DNA of 64,000 nucleotides from Variovorax paradoxus (lineage in GTDB: Bacteria; Pseudomonadota; Gammaproteobacteria; Burkholderiales; Burkholderiaceae_C), in NCBI RefSeq assembly GCF_029919115.1, contig NZ_CP123990.1:2790001-2854000 (forward strand), given 5' to 3'. The position numbers and the translations under genes are program-made. Within the stretch, counting starts at the first letter, position 1. Each line of letters opens with the position of its first letter. Positions 6,713-15,712 of the stretch are shown here, piece after piece. Under the pieces are notes generated by a model. The model was not told the origin of the DNA. It worked only from the letters and a program-made list of their open reading frames with translations, and did not search any database.

Positions 6713-9111
6713 GTGTCCAGCGCCTCCAGCAGGAAGAACAGCTTGCCCATGCCTGCATACAACACGTTGCCCGACAGTGGGCGGCCGGGGCGCACCGGGC
6801 GCCCGGTCAACTGGCCCAGCAATGCGCGCGTGCGCACCGCCCAGTCGCCGTCGGCCTGCAGCAGCCGCCACACGGTGGTGGTGACCTGGCCTGCGATGAG
6901 CAGGCGCTTCATCATGTGCGGATCGCCCGCTTCGCCGAGCCCGCCGATGACCGAGAGGCCTTGGCGCAGCAGGCGGAAGCAGGGCTCCGCCTCGGCGGCC
7001 CAAGCCTGCCATTGCGCAAGCTGCCGCACCGAAACCTCCTGGCCGACGTTGGACAGCGCATAGGTCTGCGCCAGCACTTTGCGGCTGCGCGGATCGGTGA
7101 TGCGTGTCACGACGCAGCGCAGGCCGGGCGGGCCGCCATCGGTGCGCAGCGTGATGCTGGCCTGCGCTTCCGATTGCAGCGCGGGGCGGCCCTTGAAAGT
7201 CACCGGCCGCTCTTCGCCGAACGAGAAGTCCAGGCCGGTGAGGGTGGCGTATTCGCCGGTGCGCGGATCGATCACCGCAGTGGAGCCGGGTGCGCGCGCG
7301 AGCCATTGCTGGCGCTGCACTTTCCACTGCAGCATGAGCTCGGCTGCGGGCAGCCGCGACAGCATGTGCACCACGGTCTTGCCGAAGTCCTGCTGGCGCA
7401 GCCATTGCACTTGCCGAACGCCGGGCCTGCGCGCCGGATCTGCCGGGTTGCGGGCCGTGCCGGTGGAGAGCCACTGGTTGGGCGCGGCAAGGGGCATGCC
7501 GGTGCGGTCGGACAGCAGCAGGCTGCCGTGGCATTGGTAGGCATCGCCGCCTTCGTCGGACTTGAGTCCGACCTGGCTCGACAGCGCAAGCAGATGGGTG
7601 TCGCAGCCGGTGGCGATGTCGCTGGTGGCGTTCATCATCAGCGCCTGCAGCACCGCCTTGTGGCCGACGTTTTCGTCGGCGGCCTGGCGCCAGAGCGCGC
7701 GCGACTGCTCGAAGCCGAGCGGAGCATTGGCGAGCGCGGTTGCGGCAGAGGCCACTTCCTGCGCATCGTGTGCCATGGCGCGAATCAGTTGGCGGTACCG
7801 CAGCCGCTGCCGTTCGGCCTCGGCCTGGGCGGCGGACGCATCGGCGTTGGCGGCAGATCCGTCCTGCATGTCGCTTTCACCGGGAACGAAGAGCGCACTG
7901 CGGCTGTTGGCCTGGAACACGCTGTCCACCAGCTGTGCGCGGTCGGCGCGCATCAGGTTCTCGGGCACCTTCTGTCCGCTGGACACGTAGTGCACCGGCA
8001 GGCGATGGCGAATCACGGTGTCGATCAGTGCGCCGGGGTGCGTTGCCTCGTCGACCTTGGTGAAGATGCAGCCGGCCAGTTCGTTGCCGCCGCCGTGCCG
8101 GTAGGCGTGCACCACTTCGTTGAGCGTGTCGCCGTGGCTTGCCGCGTTGAGCAGCAGCAGCCGCTTCACTGGCCGCTGGCTGTTGCAGAACATCGCGATC
8201 TGGTCTGAAACGGCGCGGTCGCGCTGGCTCATGCCGACCGTGTCGATCAGCACCATGTGTTTGTCGCGCAAGTCTTGCAGCACCAGGTGCAGGTCGGCTG
8301 CGTCCTTCACCGCGTACACCGGCACGTTGAGAATCTGGCCGTAGATGCGCAGCTGCTCGTAGGCGCCGATCCGGTAGCTGTCGGTGGTAACCAGCGCGAG
8401 CTTCTCGGCGCCGAAGCGCATGACGCAGCGCGCAGCAAGCTTGGCGGTGGTGGTGGTCTTGCCCACGCCGGTGGGGCCCATCAGCGCGTACACGCCGCCT
8501 TGCGCCAGCAGCGCGTCTTCGTCTTCATGCACCGGAAGGGTCCGGATGAGCTCGGAGCGCACGAAGGCCATGCCCTGGGCGTAGCTCTGGCCGGTGGGCA
8601 GGTGTTCCAGCATGGCCTTGGACAGGCGTGCGCTGAAGCCGGCGCCGAGCAGCGTGCGCAGCAGGCGGCCGCGCATCGGGTCGCGCCGCTGCTTGTCGTT
8701 CCACACCACGCCGGCAAGCTGCTCTTCGATCATGCAGCGCATGGAGTGCAGCTCTCCGAGCACGCTTTCGACTGCAACCGGTGCAGCGGCGGGTGCAGGG
8801 GCAGGCGCGGGGGTGAGCATGAAGGCGGACGCTGGGGCCACTGCAGGAGCTGCAACTGGAGCTGCAGCAGGAGCTGTCTCAAGAGCGGCCATGGTGGGTT
8901 GCGCTGCAGCTTGCGCCGCAGGTGCGCTCGCTCGCACTTCTTCCACTTCGTCGGGGGCCATGGCGACGATCTCGACTCCTTCGGCAACCACGCGATTGGT
9001 CAGCACCATCGCTTCGGCGCCGAGTGCTTCGCGCGCAAGGCGCAGGGCTTCCCGGCTGGTGGGGGCGACGAACTTGCGTGCGCTGGTCCGCACGTCGGTC
9101 TGGGTGTTCAA
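6709..9111 (-). CDS. flhF: Flagellar SRP-like GTPase FlhF with long C-terminal extension
   Basis: FlhF, a polar-flagellum placement GTPase of the SRP family, is unusually long here at 800 residues (typically 400-550). Residues 1-60 are the basic N-terminal start, 60-115 an alanine/proline-rich linker, 115-205 the helical N domain, and 205-400 the GTPase domain with P-loop GPTGVGKT (212-219), DTVGM (290-294) and TKVDE (351-355). Residues about 411-800 form an extra region I do not recognise: a helical start, a middle with GEYATLTGLDFSFGEERPV, and a conserved-looking end GNVLYAGMGKLFFLLEALD. It overlaps flhA upstream and flhG downstream by four bases each, so all are translated together. The frame is continuous with normal codon use, so the extension does not look like an accident. 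Confidence 0.9.
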   Translation of the reverse strand: MNTQTDVRTSARKFVAPTSREALRLAREALGAEAMVLTNRVVAEGVEIVAMAPDEVEEVRASAPAAQAAAQPTMAALETAPAAAPVAAPAVAPASAFMLTPAPAPAPAAAPVAVESVLGELHSMRCMIEEQLAGVVWNDKQRRDPMRGRLLRTLLGAGFSARLSKAMLEHLPTGQSYAQGMAFVRSELIRTLPVHEDEDALLAQGGVYALMGPTGVGKTTTTAKLAARCVMRFGAEKLALVTTDSYRIGAYEQLRIYGQILNVPVYAVKDAADLHLVLQDLRDKHMVLIDTVGMSQRDRAVSDQIAMFCNSQRPVKRLLLLNAASHGDTLNEVVHAYRHGGGNELAGCIFTKVDEATHPGALIDTVIRHRLPVHYVSSGQKVPENLMRADRAQLVDSVFQANSRSALFVPGESDMQDGSAANADASAAQAEAERQRLRYRQLIRAMAHDAQEVASAATALANAPLGFEQSRALWRQAADENVGHKAVLQALMMNATSDIATGCDTHLLALSSQVGLKSDEGGDAYQCHGSLLLSDRTGMPLAAPNQWLSTGTARNPADPARRPGVRQVQWLRQQDFGKTVVHMLSRLPAAELMLQWKVQRQQWLARAPGSTAVIDPRTGEYATLTGLDFSFGEERPVTFKGRPALQSEAQASITLRTDGGPPGLRCVVTRITDPRSRKVLAQTYALSNVGQEVSVRQLAQWQAWAAEAEPCFRLLRQGLSVIGGLGEAGDPHMMKRLLIAGQVTTTVWRLLQADGDWAVRTRALLGQLTGRPVRPGRPLSGNVLYAGMGKLFFLLEALDT

Positions 9112-11195
9112 ACTCTTCCTCCAATGGTGGCGGTGATCTTGATGTTGCGGGTGTCAGGTATCTCGGCGTGCGAGAGAACCTTGAGTTGACGGAAGCTGCG
9201 GCGCAAGAAGCGCGAGAGCAGGACGCGCAGCGAGTGCTGGACGACCAGCACCGGCGCAAGGCCCATCTGCTCCTGGCGCGCAATTGCGGCGCGGGTCTGT
9301 TGCATCAGGCTGTTGGCAAGGCCCGGCTCAATGCCGTTGTTGTTGGCGAGCGCCTGCTGCAGCACGTTGTCGAGCGCGCCGTCCAGGCCGATCACCTGCA
9401 GTTCGGAATCGCCCGGGAACAGCTGCTGCGTGATGGCACGGCCAAGCGCCAGGCGCGTGAGCGAGGTGAGCTCGGCCGCGTCTTTCACGGTGGGCGCGTG
9501 CTCGGCCATCACGTCGAGAATGGTGCGCATGTCGCGGATCGGCACCTCCTCGTCGAGCAGGTTCTGCAGCACCTTGTGCAGCGTGCTCAGCGAGATGATC
9601 TTGGGCACCAGGTCTTCGGTGAGCTTGGGTGCGGTCTTGCCGATCTGGTCGAGCAGTTGCTGCACTTCCTGGCGGCCCAGCAGCTCGGCGGCGTGGGTGT
9701 GGATGAGGTGGTTCAGGTGCGTGGCCATCACCGTGCAGGCATCGACCACCGTGTAGCCGAGCACCTGCGCCTCCTGGCGAAGGTTGGCGTCGATCCACAC
9801 CGCGGGCAAATGGAAGGCCGGGTCTTGCGTCGGCGTGCCGGGCAGCGTGCCGGTCACCTGGCCGGGGTTGATGGCCATCCACTGGTTGGGGAAGGCTTCG
9901 CCGCGGCCGATCTCGACGCCCTTCAGGCTGATGACATAAGTGTTAGGCGCAATCTCGAGGTTGTCGCGAATGTGCACCACCGGCGCCAGAAAGCCGATTT
10001 CCTGCGCGGTCTTCTTGCGGATGCTCTTGATGCGGCCCAGCAGTTCGCCGTTCTGGGTCTGGTCGACCAGCGGAATCAGGCGGTAGCCGACTTCCATGCC
10101 GAGCGGATCGACCAGCGCCACGTCATCCCACGTGGCCTCGGGTGCTTCCACTGCCGGTGCGGCGGCGGCCCGCGCAGCGGCGACTTGCTCGGCAGCGACT
10201 TGCGGAGCGCGCTTGAGAATGCGCCGGCCCAGCCACACCAGGCTGCCTGCGATCAGCAGGAACGCCAGGTTGGGCATGCCCGGGATCATGCCCATCAGGC
10301 CGATGATGCCTGCCGTGAGAAAGAGCACCTGCGGATTGGAGAACAGCTGGCCCGTCAGCTGGCTGCCCACGTCTTCGTCGGTGGTGACGCGCGACACGAT
10401 GACACCGGCGGCGGTGGAGATCACCAGCGCCGGAATCTGCGCCACGAGGCCGTCGCCGATCGCCAGCAGCGTGTAGGTCTTGCCGGCGCTGCTGAAGTCG
10501 AGCCCGTGCTGCACCATGCCCACCACCAGGCCGCCGATGATGTTGATCACCATGATCAGGAGGCCGGCCACCGCGTCGCCGCGCACGAACTTGCTGGCAC
10601 CGTCCATCGAGCCGTAGAAGTCGGCTTCCTGCGCAACTTCCTGGCGGCGCTTGCGTGCCACGTCTTCGCCGATCAGGCCGGCGTTCAGGTCGGCGTCGAT
10701 GGCCATCTGCTTGCCGGGCATGGCGTCGAGCATGAAGCGCGCACCCACCTCGGCAATGCGCCCGGCGCCCTTGGTGATCACCATGAAATTGATGAGCACC
10801 AGGATGATGAACACCATCACGCCGACAGCGAAGTTGCCGCCCACCAGGAAGTGGCCGAAGGCCTCGATCACCTTGCCAGCTGCATCGGGACCCGTGTGGC
10901 CGTGGATCAGCACCACGCGGGTGGAGGCCACGTTGAGCGACAGCCGCAGCAGCGTGGAGAACAGCAGCACGGCGGGAAAGGCCGCAAAGTCGAGCGCCTT
11001 CATGGTGTACATGCTCACCAGCAGCACCATCACCGACATCGCGATGTTGAAGGTGAACAGCAGGTCGAGCAGGAACGCCGGCAGCGGCAGCACCATCATG
11101 CTCAGAATGAGCACGATCAGCACCGGGCCGGCAAGGCCCTTCCACTGGGCGCCGGAGAACAGTTGCGCCTGAAGGCGGGTCAGCGTGGCGTTCAT
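9108..11195 (-). CDS. flhA: Flagellar export gate protein FlhA
   Basis: Inner-membrane component of the flagellar type III export gate, 695 residues, the normal length. The N-terminal half carries about eight membrane helices (beginning GLAGPVLIVLILSMMVLPLP) and the conserved cytoplasmic loop between helices 4 and 5 (VITKGAGRIAEVGARF, DAMPGKQMAIDADLNAG), which couples export to proton flow. A linker rich in alanine follows (about 325-350), then the soluble ring-forming domain that docks export chaperones, with VGYRLIPLVD and TYVISLKGVEIGRGEAFP. Start and stop each overlap a neighbour by four bases (flhB and flhF), showing translational coupling along the operon. Confidence 0.97.
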   Translation of the reverse strand: MNATLTRLQAQLFSGAQWKGLAGPVLIVLILSMMVLPLPAFLLDLLFTFNIAMSVMVLLVSMYTMKALDFAAFPAVLLFSTLLRLSLNVASTRVVLIHGHTGPDAAGKVIEAFGHFLVGGNFAVGVMVFIILVLINFMVITKGAGRIAEVGARFMLDAMPGKQMAIDADLNAGLIGEDVARKRRQEVAQEADFYGSMDGASKFVRGDAVAGLLIMVINIIGGLVVGMVQHGLDFSSAGKTYTLLAIGDGLVAQIPALVISTAAGVIVSRVTTDEDVGSQLTGQLFSNPQVLFLTAGIIGLMGMIPGMPNLAFLLIAGSLVWLGRRILKRAPQVAAEQVAAARAAAAPAVEAPEATWDDVALVDPLGMEVGYRLIPLVDQTQNGELLGRIKSIRKKTAQEIGFLAPVVHIRDNLEIAPNTYVISLKGVEIGRGEAFPNQWMAINPGQVTGTLPGTPTQDPAFHLPAVWIDANLRQEAQVLGYTVVDACTVMATHLNHLIHTHAAELLGRQEVQQLLDQIGKTAPKLTEDLVPKIISLSTLHKVLQNLLDEEVPIRDMRTILDVMAEHAPTVKDAAELTSLTRLALGRAITQQLFPGDSELQVIGLDGALDNVLQQALANNNGIEPGLANSLMQQTRAAIARQEQMGLAPVLVVQHSLRVLLSRFLRRSFRQLKVLSHAEIPDTRNIKITATIGGRV

Positions 11196-12334
11196 GCGGC
11201 GTCCAGCGAGTATTCGAGCGATTCGGGAATGGGCAGGTCGACCGGCGTGCGCGGCGCTTCGCCGCCTTCGCTCTTCCAGCGCTTGAGCTGGTAGACCCAG
11301 GCCAGCACCTCGGCCACGGCCGTGTAGAGGCCGGCCGGGATTTCGTCACCCAGCCGGGTGTGTTTGAACAGCGCACGCGTGAGCGGCGGCGCTTCGAGAA
11401 TGGCCACGTTGTTCTCGCGCGCAAGCTCGCGAATGCGTGCGGCGACGAGGTCGCTTCCCTTGGCCACCACGCGCGGTGCGCGCATGTCATGGTCCACGTA
11501 CTTGAGCGCCACCGCAAAGTGCGTGGGGTTGGTCACCACGATGTCGGCCTTGGGTACCTCGGACATCATGCGGCGGCGCGCCATCTGCTGTTGCTGGCGG
11601 CGAATCTGCGCCTTGATGTGCGGGTCGCCCTCGCTTTCCTTGTGCTCCTGGCGCAGGTCTTCGCGCGACATGCGAAGCTTGCGGTAGTAGCTCCAGAGCT
11701 GGTAGGGCACGTCGATGAGGGCCACCAGCAGCAGCGCGGACGCAATCAGGGCGCAGTTGCGCGCCACCAGGGCAATCATCTGCGGCAGCGCGGCGCGCTC
11801 CGACTGCGCCATGAGCGCATTGACCTCGTCGATGTTGCCCATGATCACCAGCCAGGCCACCCAGCCGATCAGCAGCGACTTGGCCAGCGCCTTGATCAGC
11901 TCCGACAGGGCCTGCGTCGAGAACATGCGGCCGATGCCGGCAATCGGGTCGAGCTTGCTGAACTTGGGGCCGATCGCCTTGGCCGAAAACAGCCAGCCGC
12001 CGAGCATCATGGGGGCGACGACCGCGGCAACAATCATCATTCCGAACAGCGGCGCCAGCGCGATCAGCGCCTCGTACGCCATGATCCCGGCGCGCGTCAT
12101 CATGTAGGTGGGGTCGAATGCGGCAGAGCGGTCGAAGTGCATGCCCTGCGCCAGCGCGCCGCGCAAGGTGCCCCCGAGCGAGCCCGCCGTGAGCCACAGG
12201 CCGGCAACCGCCGTGGCCAGCATCACAAAGGTGACAAGCTCCCGCGATCGGGCAACGTCCCCTTCCTCGCGCGCCTTTTCAAGGCGCTGCGGTGAGGCGG
12301 GTTCCGTTTTTTCGAGGTCGCTTTCTTCAGCCAT
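11192..12334 (-). CDS. flhB: Flagellar export switch protein FlhB
   Basis: Export-apparatus protein of 380 residues that switches the flagellar exporter from rod/hook to filament substrates. It begins with the soluble MAEESDLEKTEPASPQRLEKA segment, then four membrane helices, then a cytoplasmic domain containing the self-cleavage motif NPTH (in IVVTNPTHFAVALKY), which is intact. It ends with a short variable tail. It appears to be the first gene of the flhB-flhA-flhF-flhG-fliA operon, since the nearest upstream gene on this strand is the MscS channel, 134 bp away. The promoter should lie in that gap, but I could not identify a convincing sigma-70, sigma-54 or sigma-28 element. Confidence 0.97.
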   Translation of the reverse strand: MAEESDLEKTEPASPQRLEKAREEGDVARSRELVTFVMLATAVAGLWLTAGSLGGTLRGALAQGMHFDRSAAFDPTYMMTRAGIMAYEALIALAPLFGMMIVAAVVAPMMLGGWLFSAKAIGPKFSKLDPIAGIGRMFSTQALSELIKALAKSLLIGWVAWLVIMGNIDEVNALMAQSERAALPQMIALVARNCALIASALLLVALIDVPYQLWSYYRKLRMSREDLRQEHKESEGDPHIKAQIRRQQQQMARRRMMSEVPKADIVVTNPTHFAVALKYVDHDMRAPRVVAKGSDLVAARIRELARENNVAILEAPPLTRALFKHTRLGDEIPAGLYTAVAEVLAWVYQLKRWKSEGGEAPRTPVDLPIPESLEYSLDAA

Positions 12335-12468
12335 TCATGCTCCGGGCGAGCCTTGGCGAGAGATCGCCTGCTCATGGCTGTAGATTGTTCGTTTTCAGGG
12401 CTCCGGACAATTGATCGATCAGGACGGGCATTTGCCCGCTGCTTGGGTGATCGGGATGTAACAGGCGG
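12335..12468 (-). other. Spacer upstream of flhB, presumed flagellar operon promoter region
   Basis: This 134-bp non-coding stretch separates the MscS gene from flhB. It holds a small stem-loop (CGGGC-ATTT-GCCCG, 12425-12438) without a T-run and a ten-base palindrome TGATCGATCA (12412-12421). Either could be a control site for the operon, but neither matches a flagellar regulator site that I can name. Confidence 0.3.
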
Positions 12469-14874
12469 CTAGGCTGCGGTCGGCGCGGTGCCGTCCGAAG
12501 CGGCAACCGGCGGCGCCACGGCCGCATAGGGCACCAGCTCGATCCGCTCCGCGCGCATGCGCTCCAGAATGGTGAACAGCAGGTCGCTGCGCACGCCGCC
12601 CGCCAGGCGCGGGCTGGGCACATAGGCAATGGCCTGGAAGATGAGCAGGCCGCCCTCGATGCCCTCGAGCGTGAGCGAAGGCGCGGGGGTTTCCAGCACG
12701 CCCTCGTGTGCGCGGCAGGCCTCCAGGATGAGATCGCGCACGCGTTGGGCGTCGGTGGTCAGCGGCATCGGCAGGCGAATGAGCACCCGGCCTTCCGCAT
12801 TGGCCAGCGTCATGTTGCGGACGGTCTTTGTGATGAACTCGGAGTTGGGCACGATCACGGTCGAGCGGTCTCCGAGCTGGATTTCCGTCGCTCGCACGTT
12901 GATGCGCCGCACGTCGCCCTCGGTGGTGCCCAGCACCACCCAGTCGCCCACCTTCACCGGCTGCTCGGCCAGCAGGATGAGGCCCGAGATGAAGTTCTGC
13001 ACGATGGCCTGCAGGCCGAAGCCGATGCCCACCGACAGCGCGCTGGCCACCCACGCAATGCGCTCGATGCCGATGCCCAGCGCCGAGAGCGAGAACGCCA
13101 CCACCAGGATGCCGCCGACATAGCCGAGCAGTGTGGTGATCGAGCTTTGCATGCCCGGTTCGAACTGGGTGCTGGGCAGGTAGCTGCGCGCCAGCCAGCG
13201 CTTGAACACCCGCAGCACGATGAAGCCCACCAGCGCCACGGCAATGGCGCTGAAGATGGCGCCGGGCACCAGCTGGAACTCGCCCACCTTCACGCCAGTG
13301 CCGAACTTGCCGCTGCGCTGGAACACTTCGCCGGGCCCGGTGCCCAACGGCGCCGCCAGGGCGATCAGCATGTAGAAGAAAAGCGCCACGCGGCTCAGGC
13401 CCGAGAGCACCGTGGCCACTTGGTCGAGCGTTTGCGGCGCAAGGCCAAAGCTTTTTTGCAGGCGCTGGCCGAAGGTGCTGCGCGAGGACACGCCGGCCAT
13501 GAAAACGTCGTCGGCAAACTTGAACAGCACGTAGAAGGCGGCCGCGACGATGCCGCTCCAGGTGAGCTGCGAAGCCAGAAAGCTCGCAAGCGCCACATAG
13601 CCCACGGCAACCAGCACCCAGATGGCGACGATGAGCACGCCGATGCATGCCACCAGCAGGCCCACCCACATCGGGCGCTCGGGCAGGCCGGCCTCGGGGG
13701 CGTCGGCGCGCAGCGGCTTCAGGCGATAGAGCACCGCGCCGACCAGTGCCGTGAGCACCAGCGCAGTGAGCACATGCGTGGCCACCACCGCCGCAAAGCT
13801 GGCGTTCACCAACTGGTTGATCTCGGCGGGTGTCCAGGCCAGCGCGGCCACCAATGCCACCAGCCACGGCAGCGCCGCCAGGCGCGTTGCCATGGCGTCG
13901 GGAATGGGCGGCAGCCGCCAGCTGGGGCGCGCGGTGGCGAGCAGTGCGCGGCCCAGCCCGATCACGAAGGCCATGAACACCAGCGCCTGCGCCATCGAGC
14001 GCATGGCCTTGCGTGCCTGCGGCTGCCAGGTGGCGTATTGCTCCAGCACCCACACGAAGCCGTGCGCCGCGACGGCAACGAGCAGTACATGGCTCGCCAC
14101 GATGGCAATGACGAGCAGCGAACGCCGCAGCCGGCCGGCCGGCAGCAGCCGCGCGGCGATGCGTGTCAGCAGGTGCTCGGCCACCCAGTTGCCGAGTATG
14201 GCGAGCAGCACCGCCAAGACCAATGCCCAGAGCACCGCCATTCGTGGTCCCTGCTGCAGGGCCTGCGAAAGCCCGTCTTGCAGGCCGGACGCCAGCGCGC
14301 TCAGGCGTTCGAGATCGCTGGGCCATGCCTCTTGCAGGTCGTTCCAGAACTCGCCGCCAAGCGGCGAGGGCGCGCGCTCGGTGATCTGCGCCTCGAAGAG
14401 TGCGCGGCGCTGGGTAAGCAGCTCGGCGCCGCGCTGTCGCACGTCGATGGCCAGGAGCCGCGCGAGCCTGATGTCCGCATCCAGCGCATTGCGTTCCTTG
14501 GTCAGGCGGGCGCGCTGGCGCGTGATGTCGGGGTCTTCGGTCGCGCCCGCGGCCGGCGGGTTGCCAAGCTCGCCGAGCCGGGCGTTCAGGTCGGCCAGTT
14601 CGCCGGTGCGGGCGGCAACGAACTTGTCGGCCTGGGTGCCGATGTCGTTGATCTGCGCGACGAGCTTGCGCACGTCGGCGCCGGTGTCGGAATCGGCCGA
14701 GGCGGTAATCTTTGAGAGCTGCTCGCGCAGGTCGGCCACGGTGGGTTCGGGCGCGAGCGCCGCGGCTGCGGCGGCGCTGTTGGCGCCGGTGCCGGCGTCC
14801 GGCTGCGCCACTGCGGCACCGCAAGACAGCAGGGCCGCCAGCCAAAAGGCCATCAGGCGTGGGATGAAACTCAT
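12469..14874 (-). CDS. Large mechanosensitive channel (DUF3772 + MscS)
   Basis: An inner-membrane channel of about 801 residues, far larger than minimal MscS (about 290). Order: signal peptide (MSFIPRLMAFWLAALLSC), a periplasmic helical region matching DUF3772 (to about residue 190), roughly nine to eleven membrane helices, and in the last 200 residues the MscS module with pore helix ALSVGIGFGLQAIVQNF, the beta domain (VGDWVVLGTTEGDVRRI, RSTVIVPNSEFI) and the C-terminal alpha/beta domain. Such proteins release solutes when membrane tension rises in osmotic downshock. An in-frame ATG at 14898 is possible, but starting at 14874 puts a clean signal peptide first; no strong ribosome-binding site decides it. 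It lies between the ugp operon and flhB on the same strand and is probably unrelated to both. Confidence 0.88.
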   Translation of the reverse strand: MSFIPRLMAFWLAALLSCGAAVAQPDAGTGANSAAAAAALAPEPTVADLREQLSKITASADSDTGADVRKLVAQINDIGTQADKFVAARTGELADLNARLGELGNPPAAGATEDPDITRQRARLTKERNALDADIRLARLLAIDVRQRGAELLTQRRALFEAQITERAPSPLGGEFWNDLQEAWPSDLERLSALASGLQDGLSQALQQGPRMAVLWALVLAVLLAILGNWVAEHLLTRIAARLLPAGRLRRSLLVIAIVASHVLLVAVAAHGFVWVLEQYATWQPQARKAMRSMAQALVFMAFVIGLGRALLATARPSWRLPPIPDAMATRLAALPWLVALVAALAWTPAEINQLVNASFAAVVATHVLTALVLTALVGAVLYRLKPLRADAPEAGLPERPMWVGLLVACIGVLIVAIWVLVAVGYVALASFLASQLTWSGIVAAAFYVLFKFADDVFMAGVSSRSTFGQRLQKSFGLAPQTLDQVATVLSGLSRVALFFYMLIALAAPLGTGPGEVFQRSGKFGTGVKVGEFQLVPGAIFSAIAVALVGFIVLRVFKRWLARSYLPSTQFEPGMQSSITTLLGYVGGILVVAFSLSALGIGIERIAWVASALSVGIGFGLQAIVQNFISGLILLAEQPVKVGDWVVLGTTEGDVRRINVRATEIQLGDRSTVIVPNSEFITKTVRNMTLANAEGRVLIRLPMPLTTDAQRVRDLILEACRAHEGVLETPAPSLTLEGIEGGLLIFQAIAYVPSPRLAGGVRSDLLFTILERMRAERIELVPYAAVAPPVAASDGTAPTAA

Positions 14875-14962
14875 GGCTGCCATCATAGAAGGCGCCATTT
14901 ACGGGCCCGGCGCGGCTCGTGACAGCGTGTGTCGAGCCGCCCGGCCGGCGGCGGGGCCTGTG

Positions 14963-15709
14963 TCAGGCCGCCGGACTGAACAGGTCGACGCGGTCGGTGA
15001 TGATGCCGTCGGTGCCCAGGTCGATCAGCCGTTGCGCGGCCTGTTCGTCGTTGACGGTGTAGCTCAGCGCGCGCATGCCGGCATCGTGCACTTGCGCGAC
15101 CGTGGTTGCGTCCCAAAGCTTGTGGTTGCACACGACGGCACTGCATTCCAGCCCGGTTGCCGCCGCCAGCCAGCCGCTCCAGAGCTCGTCGAGCAGGAGC
15201 CCGCGCGGCAGTTCGGGGGCGACCGCCTGTGCGCCCTTGAGCGACTCGACCTGGAAGGACGTGAGCAGTGGCGGAATGGTTGCACCCTGCCACAGCCGGG
15301 CGGCTTGCTGCGCCACCGCTTCGCCGGTTTCACGCTCGGTACCGGGCGTGGGCTTGATCTCGATGTTGAGCAGGTGGTTGCTGGCCAGGCAGAAGCGGGC
15401 CAGGTTTTCGAGCGTGGCGAGCGGTTCGCCCGCAAATGCGCGCGAATGCCAGCCGCCCGCATCGAGCTGCGAGAGCGCGCTCCAGGGCTGCTCGCCGCCG
15501 ATGCCGCGGCCGCTGGTGGTGCGGTCCAGCTTGGCGTCGTGCATGAGAAAGGCCACGCCGTCGGCGCTGAGCTTGGCATCGCACTCGAACATGCGGTAGC
15601 CGTGCGCCGCGCCGAGCCGAAACGCGGCCAGGGTGTTCTCGGGTGCCAGCTTGCCGGCGCCGCGGTGCGCGACCCAGCGGGGATAAGGCCAGGGTTTCAA
15701 TGCCGGCAT
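14963..15709 (-). CDS. ugpQ: Glycerophosphodiester phosphodiesterase UgpQ
   Basis: A cytoplasmic GDPD-family enzyme of 248 residues that hydrolyses glycerophosphodiesters to an alcohol and glycerol-3-phosphate. Catalytic motifs are visible: WVAHRGAGKLAPENTLAAF near the N-terminus, then FECDAKLSADGVAFLMHD, and near the end DLGTDGIITDRVDLF. There is no signal peptide, which agrees with a cytoplasmic UgpQ rather than a periplasmic GlpQ. It starts three bases after the ugpC stop, so it is the last gene of ugpB-A-E-C-Q and acts on diesters imported by that transporter. Confidence 0.93.
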   Translation of the reverse strand: MPALKPWPYPRWVAHRGAGKLAPENTLAAFRLGAAHGYRMFECDAKLSADGVAFLMHDAKLDRTTSGRGIGGEQPWSALSQLDAGGWHSRAFAGEPLATLENLARFCLASNHLLNIEIKPTPGTERETGEAVAQQAARLWQGATIPPLLTSFQVESLKGAQAVAPELPRGLLLDELWSGWLAAATGLECSAVVCNHKLWDATTVAQVHDAGMRALSYTVNDEQAAQRLIDLGTDGIITDRVDLFSPAA

Positions 15710-15712
15710 CGT

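Noticed and set aside
8922..11294. A 790-codon plus-strand open frame over flhF and flhA
   Set aside because: Antisense shadow rich in His, Gln and Arg, with no recognisable domain.
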